Counted from the first letter of the stretch, positions 10,781-22,625 are shown. The stretch is 64,000 nucleotides of DNA from Pyricularia pennisetigena (GCF_004337985.1 NC_043744.1:3439205-3503204), one strand, 5' to 3'. Notes: generated by a model not told the origin, from the letters alone. Program-made: numbers and translations.

Positions 10781-13700
10781 TTAGCGGTTCTTCTTCTTCT
10801 CTGCGCCCTCCTCCATCCGACTGACGCCCGCAATCGTCTTCTCGCGCCAGTACCAAGTCCCCGCGTACATGGCGCCGGGTCCCACGAGCGCCAGCGCAGC
10901 GGGCACGGCCAGGGCGACGCGGCAGGCCTCGCGGGTCGTCACGTACCCCATCCTGCGCACCTCCAGGACGCTCCACAGACACCAGACGAGCAGCGCGGCG
11001 GCCAGGGTGAGCAGGTCCCACTTGAACAAGACGAAGGCGACGTCGACGGCCGACCTTCCGCGGTGCCACGCCGAGGCGTCCGGGCCCCACGGCAGCGGGA
11101 CGCGGAGGAACGTCTCGGCGAGGGACAGGGGCGCGGGGCCGGACCAGGACGCCGCGATGTGCCCCACCACGCCGACGTGCAGCGCCGCGGTCAGCACCAA
11201 CATTGCGCCGTACGCCCGCAGCAGGTGCGGCAGGTCCCTGTTGCGGTAAATCTCGAACCGCGCGTCGTCCCCGGCGCTCTTTGCGGACCTGGTGGCGCCG
11301 CGGTGGGCCCGCAGCACGTGCGCCATGCCGGCGGCCAGCGGGCCCGGGATCAGCGGCGAGATCTGCCAGACGGTCGTGAGGTCGAGCCAGAGGGACGGCT
11401 GTGAGCGCTGCGGCGTCAGCATCAGCACCGTGGGTACCACGAAGCCGAGGATCGTCGCGGGGAGCACCGTTCGGGCCAGATCGGCGTCCACGACGCGGCT
11501 TGAGGGTCGGTGGACAATCGGGCCGATGCCGATGAGGAGAGTGATAAGAAAATAGAGTGGGCCGGTGCGGGCCACGGACAAGAGCTGGCATGCCAAGGCG
11601 AATATGCTTGGCCTGGATTTTGATTTGTCGTACGTCAGTTGGGTGTTTTCCACATCCTTGTCGGCTCAGCTTGGACAAGAGAAAAGTAGGGACGAGAGAA
11701 AAAAAAAAAAAAAGAAAAAAAGAAAAAGAAAAACAGGCGAGCTGCTTACCACGTCAGTATGGTGCCCCGAATAGTTTGTTGATTTCCCCTCCTATTGGCC
11801 TCCACAACCCAGATCAAAATCAGTGGCGCCAGCATCGGGAGGAAGTATACCATCTGGAGGTACTGCTCAGGGATGGGGCTAGTCAGTCCCATGGCAAAGA
11901 TCTTGGTGAGCGCAAGCAGGATCTTGTCGACGATTGGGTTGGAGGTAAAAACGGTCCTAAAGGGCTGGGCCAAGAAAGTATCTGGGAGGTCGCTGATGTG
12001 CACAATTCCATGGCCCGCCATCAAGACCAAGGCGCCCATGACCAGCGCAACCACGAGCCTGGGCAGGCGCAAGCTCTGGATAGGCTTGGCCGGCAGCTCA
12101 TCGGTAAAGGGGATAAAGTGCGGACGGAAGGGCACGGGGAGGCGTTCGACCCGCACCGCGTCGGCACATCCAACCACCTGCGGCTCGCACATCTTCTCGA
12201 CTGAAAGCATATAAGGGACTAGAAGCGTCATGTGGAAGCCGAAAAAGCCCTCTGGTGCGTTCATTGCCTGCTGTTTCCTGGCAGCCGCCATCAACGCTTC
12301 GGCCCGCTTGTGTCGGACACTATCTACCTCCCGGAACACGGCCTCTATGTCGGAGGCGGAGAGCCGGGACGAACCGCTGAGCCGGTCGAGCGCCGGGCCG
12401 AGCGCGTTGGCGACCGCGGCTGCGCTCTCTATAGCGCTGTTGCCTCCTTGTCCCGAGATCGGGTTGAGCTGTTTCGCGAGGGTTTCCGTCAGGTTAGCTT
12501 TTTTTTTTTCTATTTTATTCTTTTTTGCCGTGGTTCGTTTGTTTGACAAGACAAGAACATTTGCAAGTTGTTTGATACCTTGTGAGCAGCATCACCGATG
12601 GTTATGATGCGGCCGCAGTGCCACTTCTCAAAGACATGCTCGTGGAGCGCAGTCATGCCCATCGAGCTGTACCCGTCTACGAGCTCACCAAAAGTGCAAT
12701 TCGGAAGGACGAGCTCGTCGCTGTATTGCCGAGCCAGCGCACGGGCGTCCTCGTCGCTGTATTTTGGCGTCTTGTCGCCCCAGAGCTTCTCTGGGAGCTT
12801 GACAAATAGAAAATAGTAGACGCGGCCGCCCGGTCCACCAATCAACAGGTAGGAATGTGCCCGACCGACCACGTAGGCACTTTTCCCAGCGGGCATTGCT
12901 TTGTGTGGCTTGGAAATCCCAAAAAGGCACTTGTGCTCGATGGGGAGTTCTGTTGGTGTGATGAGAATTAGTGGTCGTCTCGCTTGGCCATGATGATCAT
13001 GGTTTGAAAAAAAAAAAAAAAAAAAAAAAACGAGATGATGAGATTCTCACGCTTCATCGAGTCGCTTCCGGGGAAATATCCGGGGGATGCCTCTGCCGCA
13101 TTGCGCCACATCTCCTGGCGGACAGTGCTCTTGATACCATCGGCGCCGATAACAATATCGCCGTGGTATATGCTACCGTCTTTTGTTTCGACGCTGGCCC
13201 CGGCGTCAGACGTCGTAACCTTGACGACGCGCTTATTCAAAAACAGGTTGCCTTTATTCTTCAGTGTGCCGTAAAGGGACTGTAGCAGCTTTTGTCGGTC
13301 GGCAAAGTTGATAACCGTGCCAAACCTGAATGTGAGCGCCGAGCGGCATGTTAGCCTAGGCGGGTTCATTCCCAGGGCAGTTACAAAAAGGGGGCGGTGG
13401 GTGAACAGGCAAGTAGGTAATAGGGGGCACGGTATATCTGCTCGGATTGACTGGGTTCCTGACCTTTCGGATGTGTGTCTATCCCATAAATCATAACTGA
13501 TGAGCTGTTTCCCGCCGGTCCTCGTCATGGCCGCAACCGATGCGGGGGGAACACCCTCAGCCCACGACTCCATGACGCCAATCTGGTCAAGAATCCTCAA
13601 GCCGTTGGGCAACATTCCGATGCTGGCACCAACTTGGGGCGCCCAGTCGTCGTAGGCCTCGAGCAGGACATATTCGATACCAAGCTGCTCGAAAATGTTG

Positions 13701-13795
13701 GCGAGGGTCAGGCCCGACACGCTTCCACCGACGATTACTGCCTTGAAGTTTTTGGACGGCACAGGGTTGGCAGCCATAATCGTCTTATCTCCCAT
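10781..13795 (-). CDS. FAD-dependent monooxygenase (PaxM-like) fused to polytopic membrane domain; probable frameshift
   Basis: Exons 13464..13795, 13051..13325, 12579..12950, 11750..12468 and 10781..11612, about 843 codons, all GT-AG. The N-terminal half is a class-A flavoprotein monooxygenase: dinucleotide fold VIVGGSVSGLTLA (near residue 20), QVGASIGMLPNG, the DRQKLL block, GDIVIGADGIKSTVR, and the GD motif ITIGDAAHK joined by splicing to LNPISGQGGNSAIESA. The C-terminal half has several hydrophobic segments (FFGFHMTLLVPYML, LVVALVMGALVLMAGHG, YFLPMLAPLILIWVVEANRRGN and more to the end). Such enzymes hydroxylate or epoxidise prenylated or polyketide products in secondary metabolism; the substrate is unknown. 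Oddity: the frame that gives EHKCLFGISKPHK and the frame that gives AMPAGKSAYVVGR differ by one base, at an AAAA run (12900-12903). This is either a pseudogenising indel or an assembly error. No cluster partners such as a PKS or prenyltransferase are in the window. Confidence 0.75.
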
Positions 13796-15347
13796 GCCGA
13801 GTTGGAATTGTGTCAGACGGAATTGTCTGCCTGTTTGGATGAATTGATCCCTGGAAAAGTAGAGGAAAAAAGAAAAGATGACATGAGCCTAAAATTCGTC
13901 CAGGTCGATATGAGGTTGGTTGCATTCGAGACGAAGTTGGCATTCCCCCCCTGTGTTATATTTGCAATGCTTCTTTGGTTTTTTTGTCGGCGTTTGATTT
14001 GCCATGTGCGCGTCTTCTCCGGGCGCATTTCTGGGCAAAATTCCGTCTTGGCTCCAGCCATGCTCGGTTCGACTTTATTCTCTCTAGTTCAGGATCCTGC
14101 AATTTTGTATCTTTTTGCCCTCTATTCTTCCCGGGGTCCTCTCTACCTTACTCCACAATAGGCACCAGACATCGAACTCATTTCTTTCCTGTCCCATAAA
14201 TTCCCTTCCCGTTGTGGTTGTGTGCTCCGCCGGGCCTGTACAGAACCCCGACTCCGCAGCCGGGGGATTTTTTTTTTTTTTTTTTGTGGAAGTTGATGAA
14301 GCTGGAACAAGCCGCCCTCTCAGCATCACATTGATCCACGTGTACCCGGAAAAAAAGATCCAAAACTGTAGTTAGCTTATCAATTTTGGGCCAGATATTC
14401 AAGACAAAGCAAAAATGGAAACTTCAAAGACAAGAAACCGGGTAACCGTCTCCAATGGCTGAAATCGAATGCGGGGGTTATTCGATCCTTCGATGCAGGT
14501 TATCGGGCCATCGGCTAACTGTTCATACAGTCTAGCGACTCCAATCTAGCGATTCCAGTCGAGCTTAGCACTCGTCGGGTAATTCGGAGTGGAATCTCAC
14601 CCTATACCCACCCATGGCATGGCCAGTGATTCGTTACCTGCAATCGTGGATGTGCATTGTTATCAGCCAGCTTTTGATAATCGCATTTGGAGGATGCGTG
14701 CGACCTGCAGGGCAAATTAGCCACGTTTTCAGCCCCGTTTTCGACCGTGTGTTTCATGCAAACGTACCGATATAGACTAGCTGAGCTTTGTATCGGTGCA
14801 AGGCGAGGGTGAAGACCAAATAGGTATGTATATACGTCAGCGTCGACTTGGCACCTGATAAGGACCCGAACGTTCTCTTCACATTTAGTTATGGGGTTCT
14901 GAGGGAATCACGGAATCTCTTCAAGCTCCGGCTCTTACCATCTTGAATCGCCTATCAGGGTTGCAGCACAGGCATTGATTAACAAACGGTACTTGATATC
15001 ATGCCTAAGTGGGCTAATCTAGTACTGTTGAAGAATCACGAGGAGCTGCACAATTGCGACGAACAGTGAATCAAAAACAACCGGCTGGCCATTAAGACAT
15101 CATCAGAATTAGATGTGGAAACTTGGACTCGAAATGACGGGTACATACAAGAGGATGTTTCCCTCGTGTGGTATATGTGGCGACTGAATCTCACTTCTTA
15201 TTGTGGTATCGGCCTTGCAACGGTGGTGGACAATGATTATAAGGCATGAATTATATAACTTAATATGGTATCTTAAAACAAAGCCAATATATCCTGACTC
15301 GCGCGCAACAAAATTACCAACCACCTACCCGAGATCCAAAATGATTC
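13796..15347. other. Intergenic, no supported gene
   Basis: Likely holds the promoter of the monooxygenase and the 3' flank of the lectin-like gene. A T18 run lies at about 14268-14285. No domain-bearing ORF. Confidence 0.6.
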
Positions 15348-16889
15348 CTATTCTGCTGGCATCGGCACGAACCCGACAGCCTTCCACGCTCTGCCGTCCC
15401 AGTGAACCTGCTTGAGCTTGCCCCCCTCCTGGAAAAAACATCTGCTCATCAAGTCGTTCTCGGCGACGTTCCTCTCGACACCGTCGTACCTCGCTATCGA
15501 GTTTGTCAGGCACTCCAGCTGCGAGTCGCCATCCATCCCATCAAAGACGGGGTCCGTCTCGGGGCCTTCCCAACTATCGGTGTCGCTCAGGTCGCCGGTC
15601 CCGTCGCGCTGCGTCAGGATCTGGACCTTGCCGTCGGCGTCCCGATAGAGCAGCTTCGTCGTCACCAGCGGGCGGTTGTCGGGCCGCGAGGAGAAGCCCG
15701 CGATGGGCGCCTTGTCGGGCACGCTTATCCGGGAGAGGACGGCCTCCCTGGTTTGGTTTTCTGCGCTGCGGTCGAATATGCCGAGGTTGCCGTCGCGCGT
15801 CCGGTAGACCAGCCGCAGCTCGGGAGCCCGGAACACCGTCTTCATCGGAAGGGCCACGATCGGAGTGCCCGGGCTGACGCCGCCCGGGGGCTCGACGGTC
15901 ATGGCCGTGAAGTTCTTCTTCTCCTTGTAGTCCTGGATCAGGTGGGTCAGCTTGGCCCCGTTGGAACCGCTGCTCTCCTCCCAGACGCTGTGCGGCCAGA
16001 GGTACTTCATCTTGCCGCCTTTGCCGACCTTGTTCTCGAGGCCCGTGTACGTCGTGGCCCTGGTGCCCCAGAGGGGGTAGGCGGGGCCCCAGTCCTGCAT
16101 GGCTATCTTGCCCTCGTTGGTGACGAAGAGGACCTGCTCCCAGGGCACGGGTCTCGCCGACGACTCGGACCAGGCCACCGCGGCGGCCAAAGGAGTGCCT
16201 TCCATGGGCGGGTCGCTCCTCCGCTCTCTGTTCGGCCTGACGCCCACCTCGATCGGCTTGGACCACGCCCCGTAGCTTGTGCTGTAGAGCGAGTAAAAGA
16301 TGTTGCCGCCGTTGGGCTTCTGGTAGTAGACCCGCATCTCAAAGTCCCTCTCCACCTCCGACGGGCGCCAGCTGGTGACTGAAATGGAGGAGCCCCTCTG
16401 CATGAAGCCGCCCGCGCCTGTCGTGTCGTTTTGGCTGACGCTTCCGCCGTTGGCGCCCTCTCCAAGCCTTGCCTCCAAGGCCGCGATGCGGTCGCGGGTC
16501 CTGTTCTCCGTCACCTGCCATCCGACGATGCCCGAGACGACGCCGGCGATGATGACCGCGGCGATGGCGCCGACCATGAAGCCAATCTTCTTCCCCCGCC
16601 GCTCGCCGACGTTGCCTTCGTTGTGGACAGGTACCGCTTCGTGTATCATGCGGGGCGTGGTGGGATACGGCGTCTTCGACTCCCATGCAGACGTCCTTTC
16701 CGCGGCACTGTCGGCGGCGTTGGGGTAATTGTTCGCCGAGGCATGTTGGCTGTGCGTCACGGAAATGGGTGCATCATATGCCGACTGGACCTCCAGGTTG
16801 TTGTGTTGGGGAGCTGCTACCTCGAGCCCTTCGTGGTATGCATTGCTCCCCGGCGTCGACTCGGATGGACTTTGGTATCTGTGGATCAT
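15348..16889 (-). CDS. Type II membrane protein with fungal fucose-lectin-like beta-propeller domain
   Basis: Single-exon, 513 aa. Residues 1-98 are a polar, Ser/Pro/Asn-rich cytosolic segment ending in basic residues (ERRGKK). One membrane helix follows (about 103-124, MVGAIAAVIIAGVVSGIVGW), then a short coil (RDRIAALEARL). From about residue 150 there are repeated blades of the fungal fucose-specific lectin kind: VYYQKPNGGNIFYSLY, LFVTNEGKIAMQDW, LRLVYRTRDGNLGIFD, LLYRDADGKVQILTQRD and FFQEGGKLKQVHWDGRAW. Soluble members bind L-fucose; this anchored architecture is common in ascomycetes and its ligand is not established. Sugar-binding residues could not be verified by eye. A 34-nt poly(A) tract lies just upstream (about 16925-16958). 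Confidence 0.8.
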   Translation of the reverse strand: MIHRYQSPSESTPGSNAYHEGLEVAAPQHNNLEVQSAYDAPISVTHSQHASANNYPNAADSAAERTSAWESKTPYPTTPRMIHEAVPVHNEGNVGERRGKKIGFMVGAIAAVIIAGVVSGIVGWQVTENRTRDRIAALEARLGEGANGGSVSQNDTTGAGGFMQRGSSISVTSWRPSEVERDFEMRVYYQKPNGGNIFYSLYSTSYGAWSKPIEVGVRPNRERRSDPPMEGTPLAAAVAWSESSARPVPWEQVLFVTNEGKIAMQDWGPAYPLWGTRATTYTGLENKVGKGGKMKYLWPHSVWEESSGSNGAKLTHLIQDYKEKKNFTAMTVEPPGGVSPGTPIVALPMKTVFRAPELRLVYRTRDGNLGIFDRSAENQTREAVLSRISVPDKAPIAGFSSRPDNRPLVTTKLLYRDADGKVQILTQRDGTGDLSDTDSWEGPETDPVFDGMDGDSQLECLTNSIARYDGVERNVAENDLMSRCFFQEGGKLKQVHWDGRAWKAVGFVPMPAE

Positions 16890-16924
16890 TTTTTTTCGGC
16901 GCTGGTCGAAGATGGGGAGAAAGA

Positions 16925-16960
<36 letters not shown>

Positions 16961-18155
16961 ATCAAAGCCAGGCAACTACTCAACAAGTGTGAAAAGAAAG
17001 GATGATCCGGTTAGATAAATGCGCAAAATGCAGACTTCGCCAAGTCCTTTGTGCTTACTGTGGGACCAAGGCTGTCGGCCCGTCACACGGAGGGGCACCG
17101 CTAATCTAAGAGCTCTGTTTGAGACCAAGACAAGAAAGAAATCATGGGTAATGAAATAACACGTCTTGGCCTTGCAGTCTCCTTTTGTTACACATCTCAA
17201 AAGATCAAATCATTGGCTACAACAAAAGCACCTGGACGGCACGACTCCATTCCGGCTAAGGCGTCCAGCGCGCAAACCAGACCCCAAAAAACGCGTAAAG
17301 GGATGATCATGTTCAAAAAGAGGATATGAGGTAAGATGTCAAACCAAGATTGCGCCTTGGTCGACTTCCAAACTTTTTACAGTGATTCGCCCTTTCACAG
17401 ATCACTGCCCACCCTGGCGCCTCCCCAAGCCTCGAGGTGTGCAGTTTAATTGGGTCCAACAGGAGCGAAGCTGACTCTTGGCGTTCTTTGGCTTTTTGGG
17501 GGGGTTTTCTATTTTAACAGTCGGATAACACGGCTTTTTCAGAGCCTAGGCAACTCGTCAAGCGTGGGTCTGTCTGGCGCAGCTTCAAATGTCAGAACTT
17601 TTTTCGATTTGGAGAAGGAGGCACAAATCCATGGCCAGAGATTGCTGTGGCGATGGGGCCGACTGACTCCTTGACACCTTGTAGGGCCATAGGAACTACG
17701 CCATGGCGTGCCTTACCCGTCTTGGCACGGAAGAAATCCCATCAATTCAGCCCATCGAACTAGAGGGGTTTGATGAAACATGCGTGATGTGCCGCTGGTC
17801 GACTGATTGCATATCTGCTCATTGTCCACATAAGTTCTTGTATGTGACTTTCTTTGACTCGTTTCTTTGCAATCGATGGCCGACTACAACAATGTATTCT
17901 TCCTTTGTCCTCCGACCACATTTAGACAATGGCAGCACTGAAGGAGTATTTGCCGGACTTTTGTGACAAAGGATGAACAAGTATATATAAGCTCCATTCA
18001 AGTCGGGTGATGCTGCATTGTAGAAGAGGTAATTATCATCAAACCCTCGAATCGCCTTAGACTTGGCTTGCGCTTTGGCTACAATTATCAACAAACAAGG
18101 TAAGAAAGACAAAAAAACCGTCGGCTTTACTAAATTTAACAAATCATCCGTCACC
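16890..18155. other. Intergenic, divergent promoter region between lectin-like and kinase-like genes
   Basis: Contains the A34 tract at about 16925-16958 and no supported gene. The two flanking genes diverge, so both promoters should lie here. Confidence 0.6.
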
Positions 18156-19181
18156 ATGGTTATCAAGTATGGCCACATGTTCAGGGATAGAAAGGGCGAT
18201 GACTACCTGTTCATCAACAACCTAGCCCAAGGTTCTTTCCAGCTCGCCCAGCGGGTGCTGCACCTGCGCACCGGCCGGGTTGTCGTCCGCAAGATGTGCA
18301 TATCAGGTCGGTACAAGGACAACAATGAGAATTGGGACGCCGGGCTTGCTGCTCAGCTCAAGAGGACCGAGTGGGCCTCCATCGAGGGCGTCGAACCTCC
18401 GCGCTTCGCGCGACTGATATCGGCTAGGCCGTCTGCCGTGGACTCGTTCTGGGAGCTGTACAACTGCGGCAGCATCGTGGACATTGAGGAGATGTGCGTG
18501 ATGCAGCGGGTGCTCATGTCGCCCGGCTTCCTGATGAGGTACGTCGGCCAGGTCCTCAGCTCGCTCGTCCACCTCTACAGCATGCCGTTTGACGTGGTCC
18601 ACAACGACCTCGACTTCCGCAACGTCTGGGTGCACCTGCCCGCCCAAGGCCCGCCGGACTTTTACATTGGGGACTTTGGAGAGGCGCTCATTGACCTCAA
18701 GCCGGGCAACGGCAACCACTGCGCCGACATCCGGCGGTTCAACAGCTTCTTTGCGACTCTGGACCAGGACCGGACGCTGCGGGGTTCGCCGAGCAGCACC
18801 GACCGTTGGAACCTGCTTGCGCTCAAGGAGATTGTCAACAAGCTGCATGAGCAGTGCGTGAGCGAGATTCCGTTCGAAGCCGGGACCGTCAAGGACCTGA
18901 TTCCTTTCCTCAAGACTGCGATCGCATCCGTGTCGCAGCTTGAGGCCGCTCACAGCAGCGCCGGGAAGCCCGTGCTCGAGCCCGAGTTTGGACGACTCCT
19001 CAAGCAGCGGACCCAGGCTGTCATCCCGCCCAAGAACGGCTACTGGCAGGGCCAGCCGCTATTGCACGGCACCATGCAGGAGATCAAGATGGCGAGTGGA
19101 ATCCGAGGTCCCTGGTACATGGCCGAGGTCGATCCATGGTCACAGCACGTGTCGAATATTGGCAGAGACACCCGTGGCTGA
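18156..19181 (+). CDS. Protein-kinase-like domain protein, 341 aa
   Basis: An in-frame Met lies 31 codons upstream (18063), but the ATG at 18156 has a strong context (TCACCATGG) and starts the plausible domain, so it is chosen. Kinase landmarks: a short glycine-loop-like NNLAQGSFQLA (21-31), a VVVRK lysine (46), the catalytic-loop motif VVHNDLDFRNVWV (147-159; HND instead of HRD, with the loop Asn present) and DFG (173-175, IGDFGEA). The activation segment is short and the C-lobe is unusual, so it resembles the small fungal-specific kinase-like families more than Ser/Thr kinases of known pathways. Asp and Lys are kept, so activity is possible. Substrate and role unknown. Confidence 0.65.
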   Translation: MVIKYGHMFRDRKGDDYLFINNLAQGSFQLAQRVLHLRTGRVVVRKMCISGRYKDNNENWDAGLAAQLKRTEWASIEGVEPPRFARLISARPSAVDSFWELYNCGSIVDIEEMCVMQRVLMSPGFLMRYVGQVLSSLVHLYSMPFDVVHNDLDFRNVWVHLPAQGPPDFYIGDFGEALIDLKPGNGNHCADIRRFNSFFATLDQDRTLRGSPSSTDRWNLLALKEIVNKLHEQCVSEIPFEAGTVKDLIPFLKTAIASVSQLEAAHSSAGKPVLEPEFGRLLKQRTQAVIPPKNGYWQGQPLLHGTMQEIKMASGIRGPWYMAEVDPWSQHVSNIGRDTRG

Positions 19182-19308
19182 TGAGCGTTTGCGAGTATTG
19201 ACACGATGCTCGTCCAGGTAAGTGTAACCTATATATCGTGGATAGTTTCAGTCTAGCCGAGTTTTGAAGTAATAATTGCAATTCTGCACTTTTGTTTTTG
19301 CTCAAACC

Positions 19309-19339
<31 letters not shown>

Positions 19340-20267
19340 CGACATCCTCCCAATGTGCACAAAATAGTTACTCAGGACGATTGTGGCTTAGACTGTCAGA
19401 GTATGACGACATGGCGTTCACTAGAAAAAGCGCTAATTCAAGGGTAGGTGGAGATGGCTGCAGGGGGTGCAAAGTATTGCCACTTGAGGAACACGAATAA
19501 TTGAAATGGTTGTTCATCTGATGTCAGTTTCTTACTCAATACTGCATTAGCGGTCAACAAGTAGGAAAAGGTACGAGGTAGGTAAAATCGTCGGATGAAT
19601 TTTTTTCGATGTCAGATGCATGAATGCAGGCGGGTATCCACCCGTCATACAAGCTGCCAAAGAACAAACGGATGAACCAATACTTGTCCTGGACCGCCCC
19701 TGAATTTTGGAATTCGCTCCATAGCTGCCGTTATGGAAAAAACAAGAAAGGCGAGATTGACGGGATCCAGATCTTTGAGGCTGAGCACCGAAAACAATCA
19801 TGGGAAAGCCCCGGTTACTAATGGCCAAATCCCTGCCAAGTGGATGCGCCGAGCCGGGACGTGGCTTCATTACGAGCAAGAACGAGCCCGGCATCCTTGT
19901 TTTTCTTCTTTTCGCCCAGGTTCGAGAACCACTGAATGTGCGGGGCGGTACTTTCGGCGCATATCGATAATCTGAGAATCTTGGTACCCTCAATCTTTTC
20001 GCCGCCTGTCAGGTCCCTTTGGTGCACTTTATTTTAAAGGGCAGCCATGGCCGTCCGGGCGAACAATCTTACTGCCTTCTTTTCTTTCTCATCCCAACTT
20101 GCTTTCGCTTTTTGTGGTGGTAAAATTATTCTTTTTCCTGTCCAGTTTGCTCTGTGACGGCCGTCATTCNNNNNNNNNNNNNNNNACCACGTGGGAACAA
20201 ACCATATATTTTCTGCCTGTTTATATACTCAATCTACCTTAATTTTAATTCGCCCAAAAAATTAACA
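19182..20267. other. Intergenic with T29 tract and an assembly gap (16 N at 20170-20185)
   Basis: A T run lies at about 19311-19339. Sixteen undefined bases lie at 20170-20185, about 80 bp upstream of the GH17 start codon, so the promoter is incomplete. No gene supported. Confidence 0.7.
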
Positions 20268-21435
20268 ATGCGTTTCGCAACCGTCTTCGCCGGAATGGCG
20301 GCCATGGCTGCCACCACGGCCAACGCAATCCAGGGCTTCAACTATGGCGCATTCTTCCTGAACCAGCAGCCCAAGTTCCAGGTCGACTTTGAATACGAGT
20401 TCCGCCGTGCTCAGCAGCTGCCGGGCACCTCCGGATGGAACTCTGCGCGCCTGTACACTATGGGTTAGCTTGCTCCGTCCCCGCCCCCGCCCCACCTTGC
20501 CTATCACGGGGACCCACTAACACGGGAGTTAAAACCCACACAGTCCAATGGCAGACGGCCAACGACGTTGTCCAGGCCATCCCGGCCGCCATCAACACGC
20601 GCACGTCCCTCCTGCTCGGCCTCTGGGTCTCGGGCGGCCCGCAGGCCATCGAGAACGAGCTGACTGCGCTGCGCAAGGCCATCGACCAGTACGGCACGGC
20701 CTTCACGTCGCTCGTCGTCGGCATCTCGGTCGGCTCCGAGGACCTTTACCGCAACACCAACAACGAGGTCGGCGTCGACGCCGCCTACCTGCTCAACTGC
20801 ATCCAGCGCACCCGCGACCTCATCCGCGGCACGGCCCTCGCCAACGTCCCCGTCGGCCACGTCGACACCTACAACGCCTTCCTCGACGGCCGGAATGCTG
20901 CAGTCATCCCCGCCATCGACTTCATCGGCTTCGACGGCTACCCCTACTGGGAGCAGACCCTGCCCAACTCCATCGAGAACAGCCGCGAGCGCTTCTACGA
21001 CGGCCTCAACAAGACCATCGCCATCTCCCAGGGCAAGCCCGTCTGGATCACCGAGACTGGTTGGCCCGTCGTCGGAAAGCAGGTCAACCAGGCTGTCGCC
21101 AGTGCCCAGAACGCCAGGAGGTACTGGCAGGAAGTTGCGTGCTCCCTGATCCGTGCCAACATCAACGTCTGGTGGTAAGTCGACTTTGGATCTCTGCTTC
21201 ATTTGACTGCACCGAGTACATGGCTAAACAATTTTTTTTTTTTTCTTTTTTTTTCAAATAAAGGTACATGCTCCAAGAGAGCCAATGGGGACAGGCAGAG
21301 ACTGAGTAAGTTGATTCCAGCTTCCTGAAAATGTCGCAATCCAGAGTCCTTACTAACATGGCATGATAAAGCTTCGGCGTTTATGGCCCTGGTGATCTTT
21401 TCTCCATCAACCCATACTATGATCTTTCTTGTTAA
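20268..21435 (+). CDS. Secreted GH17 beta-1,3-glucanase (Bgl2/Scw-like)
   Basis: Exons 20268..20463, 20544..21174, 21264..21305 and 21372..21435 give 310 aa, the usual length for the fungal Bgl2 branch. The ATG follows AACA and starts a signal peptide (MRFATVFAGMAAMAATTANA). The mature enzyme begins IQGFNYGAF. Catalytic residues of GH17 are visible: acid/base Glu131 in VGSEDLY and nucleophile Glu236 in WITETGWP. Also conserved: LGLWVSG, the VDTYNAF block, FIGFDGYPYW, and the C-terminal FGVYGPG. It should hydrolyse or transfer beta-1,3-glucan in the cell wall. No GPI signal or Ser-rich tail is seen. It is the last intact gene before the repeat block. Confidence 0.9.
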
Positions 21436-22345
21436 AACGCATGTACATGTTATTAGAGTTGGGTCATAGATTGGCCGTGGTGACAAATGCTGGCTGTGTG
21501 AGCTTAGTTGACTCTGTATATTGACGGACACAATTGGCAAAGGGTTGATGTCAAGATAATAAACAGGAGAATTGAGATCACGTGGATTCCTGATGCCTGC
21601 GTCTCTTGGTGCAATTGGCGCTAGGGGGCGCTAATATCCGCACTTCCCTTGTGACGAACAGTACACGCGTGATGCGCATCAGTTGGCTTTTGAAATCCAG
21701 CAATAACTTTGGTTGGCTGAAGTGGGATATTGGAAAGGGATACTAGCTGTGCAAGTCTTGGATACATATGGCATTGTTCTACGTCAAGAGGCCGATGCCT
21801 AACAAGGTTCCATGACCTGTATGGGTGCTCAGTGATGGCTTACTTTCACGGTTCTTCGCCAAAAGATCAGGGCTTACGAATGCTATATCAATGCGCCCAG
21901 TCTTTGCTGTTCTGGGGATTTAAAGCGGAGGGTCTATTCAGCGCCATCCCAAACCATCGCGGTCCAGAAAGCTCACCAGTTTACCCAATTTGTTAATGAA
22001 CTTGGCCATTTTGATTTTCCAACAATCGTTTGCTGCTGTACAAATCAGCAAGATGACAGAGAGCTTAAACCTTTTCTGTCAAATACAACACGCCATGCCC
22101 ACCGTTGCAAAAACCCTTTTATGAACACGCTGCACTAGGCAGAAGGCGAACATTACCCGCTAGTAATAGTAATCCTCTGCCGCTGATTTATGGAAGGGAA
22201 TACGGTAAAAATGGTGACTTTGGCAGTGTCGATGCGATCCTCCGTAAGGATCCCAACGAGGAGTCTAAAAGCCGCGCCAGGTAAGGCATTCCAAAACCCC
22301 CCCACGGGGGCCCGTGGCAGCCCAAGTCGGTGGGGCGGCCAACCC
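21436..22345. other. Intergenic edge of the gene-bearing compartment
   Basis: No supported gene. A 19-nt stretch at about 22282-22300 (GTAAGGCATTCC...) nearly matches the reverse complement of 7883-7901, next to the other small transposon copy. A GC-rich block runs up to the transposon end at 22346. Confidence 0.5.
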
Positions 22346-22625
22346 TAGTCTCAGGGCTCATCCCTGAAGCGTGGGTTTATGCAAAAATTACTCTGGTTCA
22401 GGTTTAAGGATAATTTGTCGATTTTCGCCGTTTATGGCGGTATTTTCGGCATTTTGGCGATTAACACTCCGTTTTAAAAAGAAATAAATAAAAATCGTAA
22501 AAATAAGCGGTTTATACGTTGAATATAGCGTTTAATACCGCTATTAAGCACAATTTGATTTATATTTTTATTTGCTATAACGGCCGAATTGGATACCATT
22601 TGCCCTTAATCCGTTTATACCGATA

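Noticed and set aside
15402..16382. Long plus-strand ORF (326 codons)
   Set aside because: Antisense to the fucose-lectin-like gene, which has clear blades and a membrane helix.
19547..19993. 148-codon minus-strand ORF
   Set aside because: No recognisable motif, no intron or signal evidence; kept as intergenic.
20504..21202. Minus-strand ORF over the GH17 gene
   Set aside because: Shadow of the GH17 exons; no motif.
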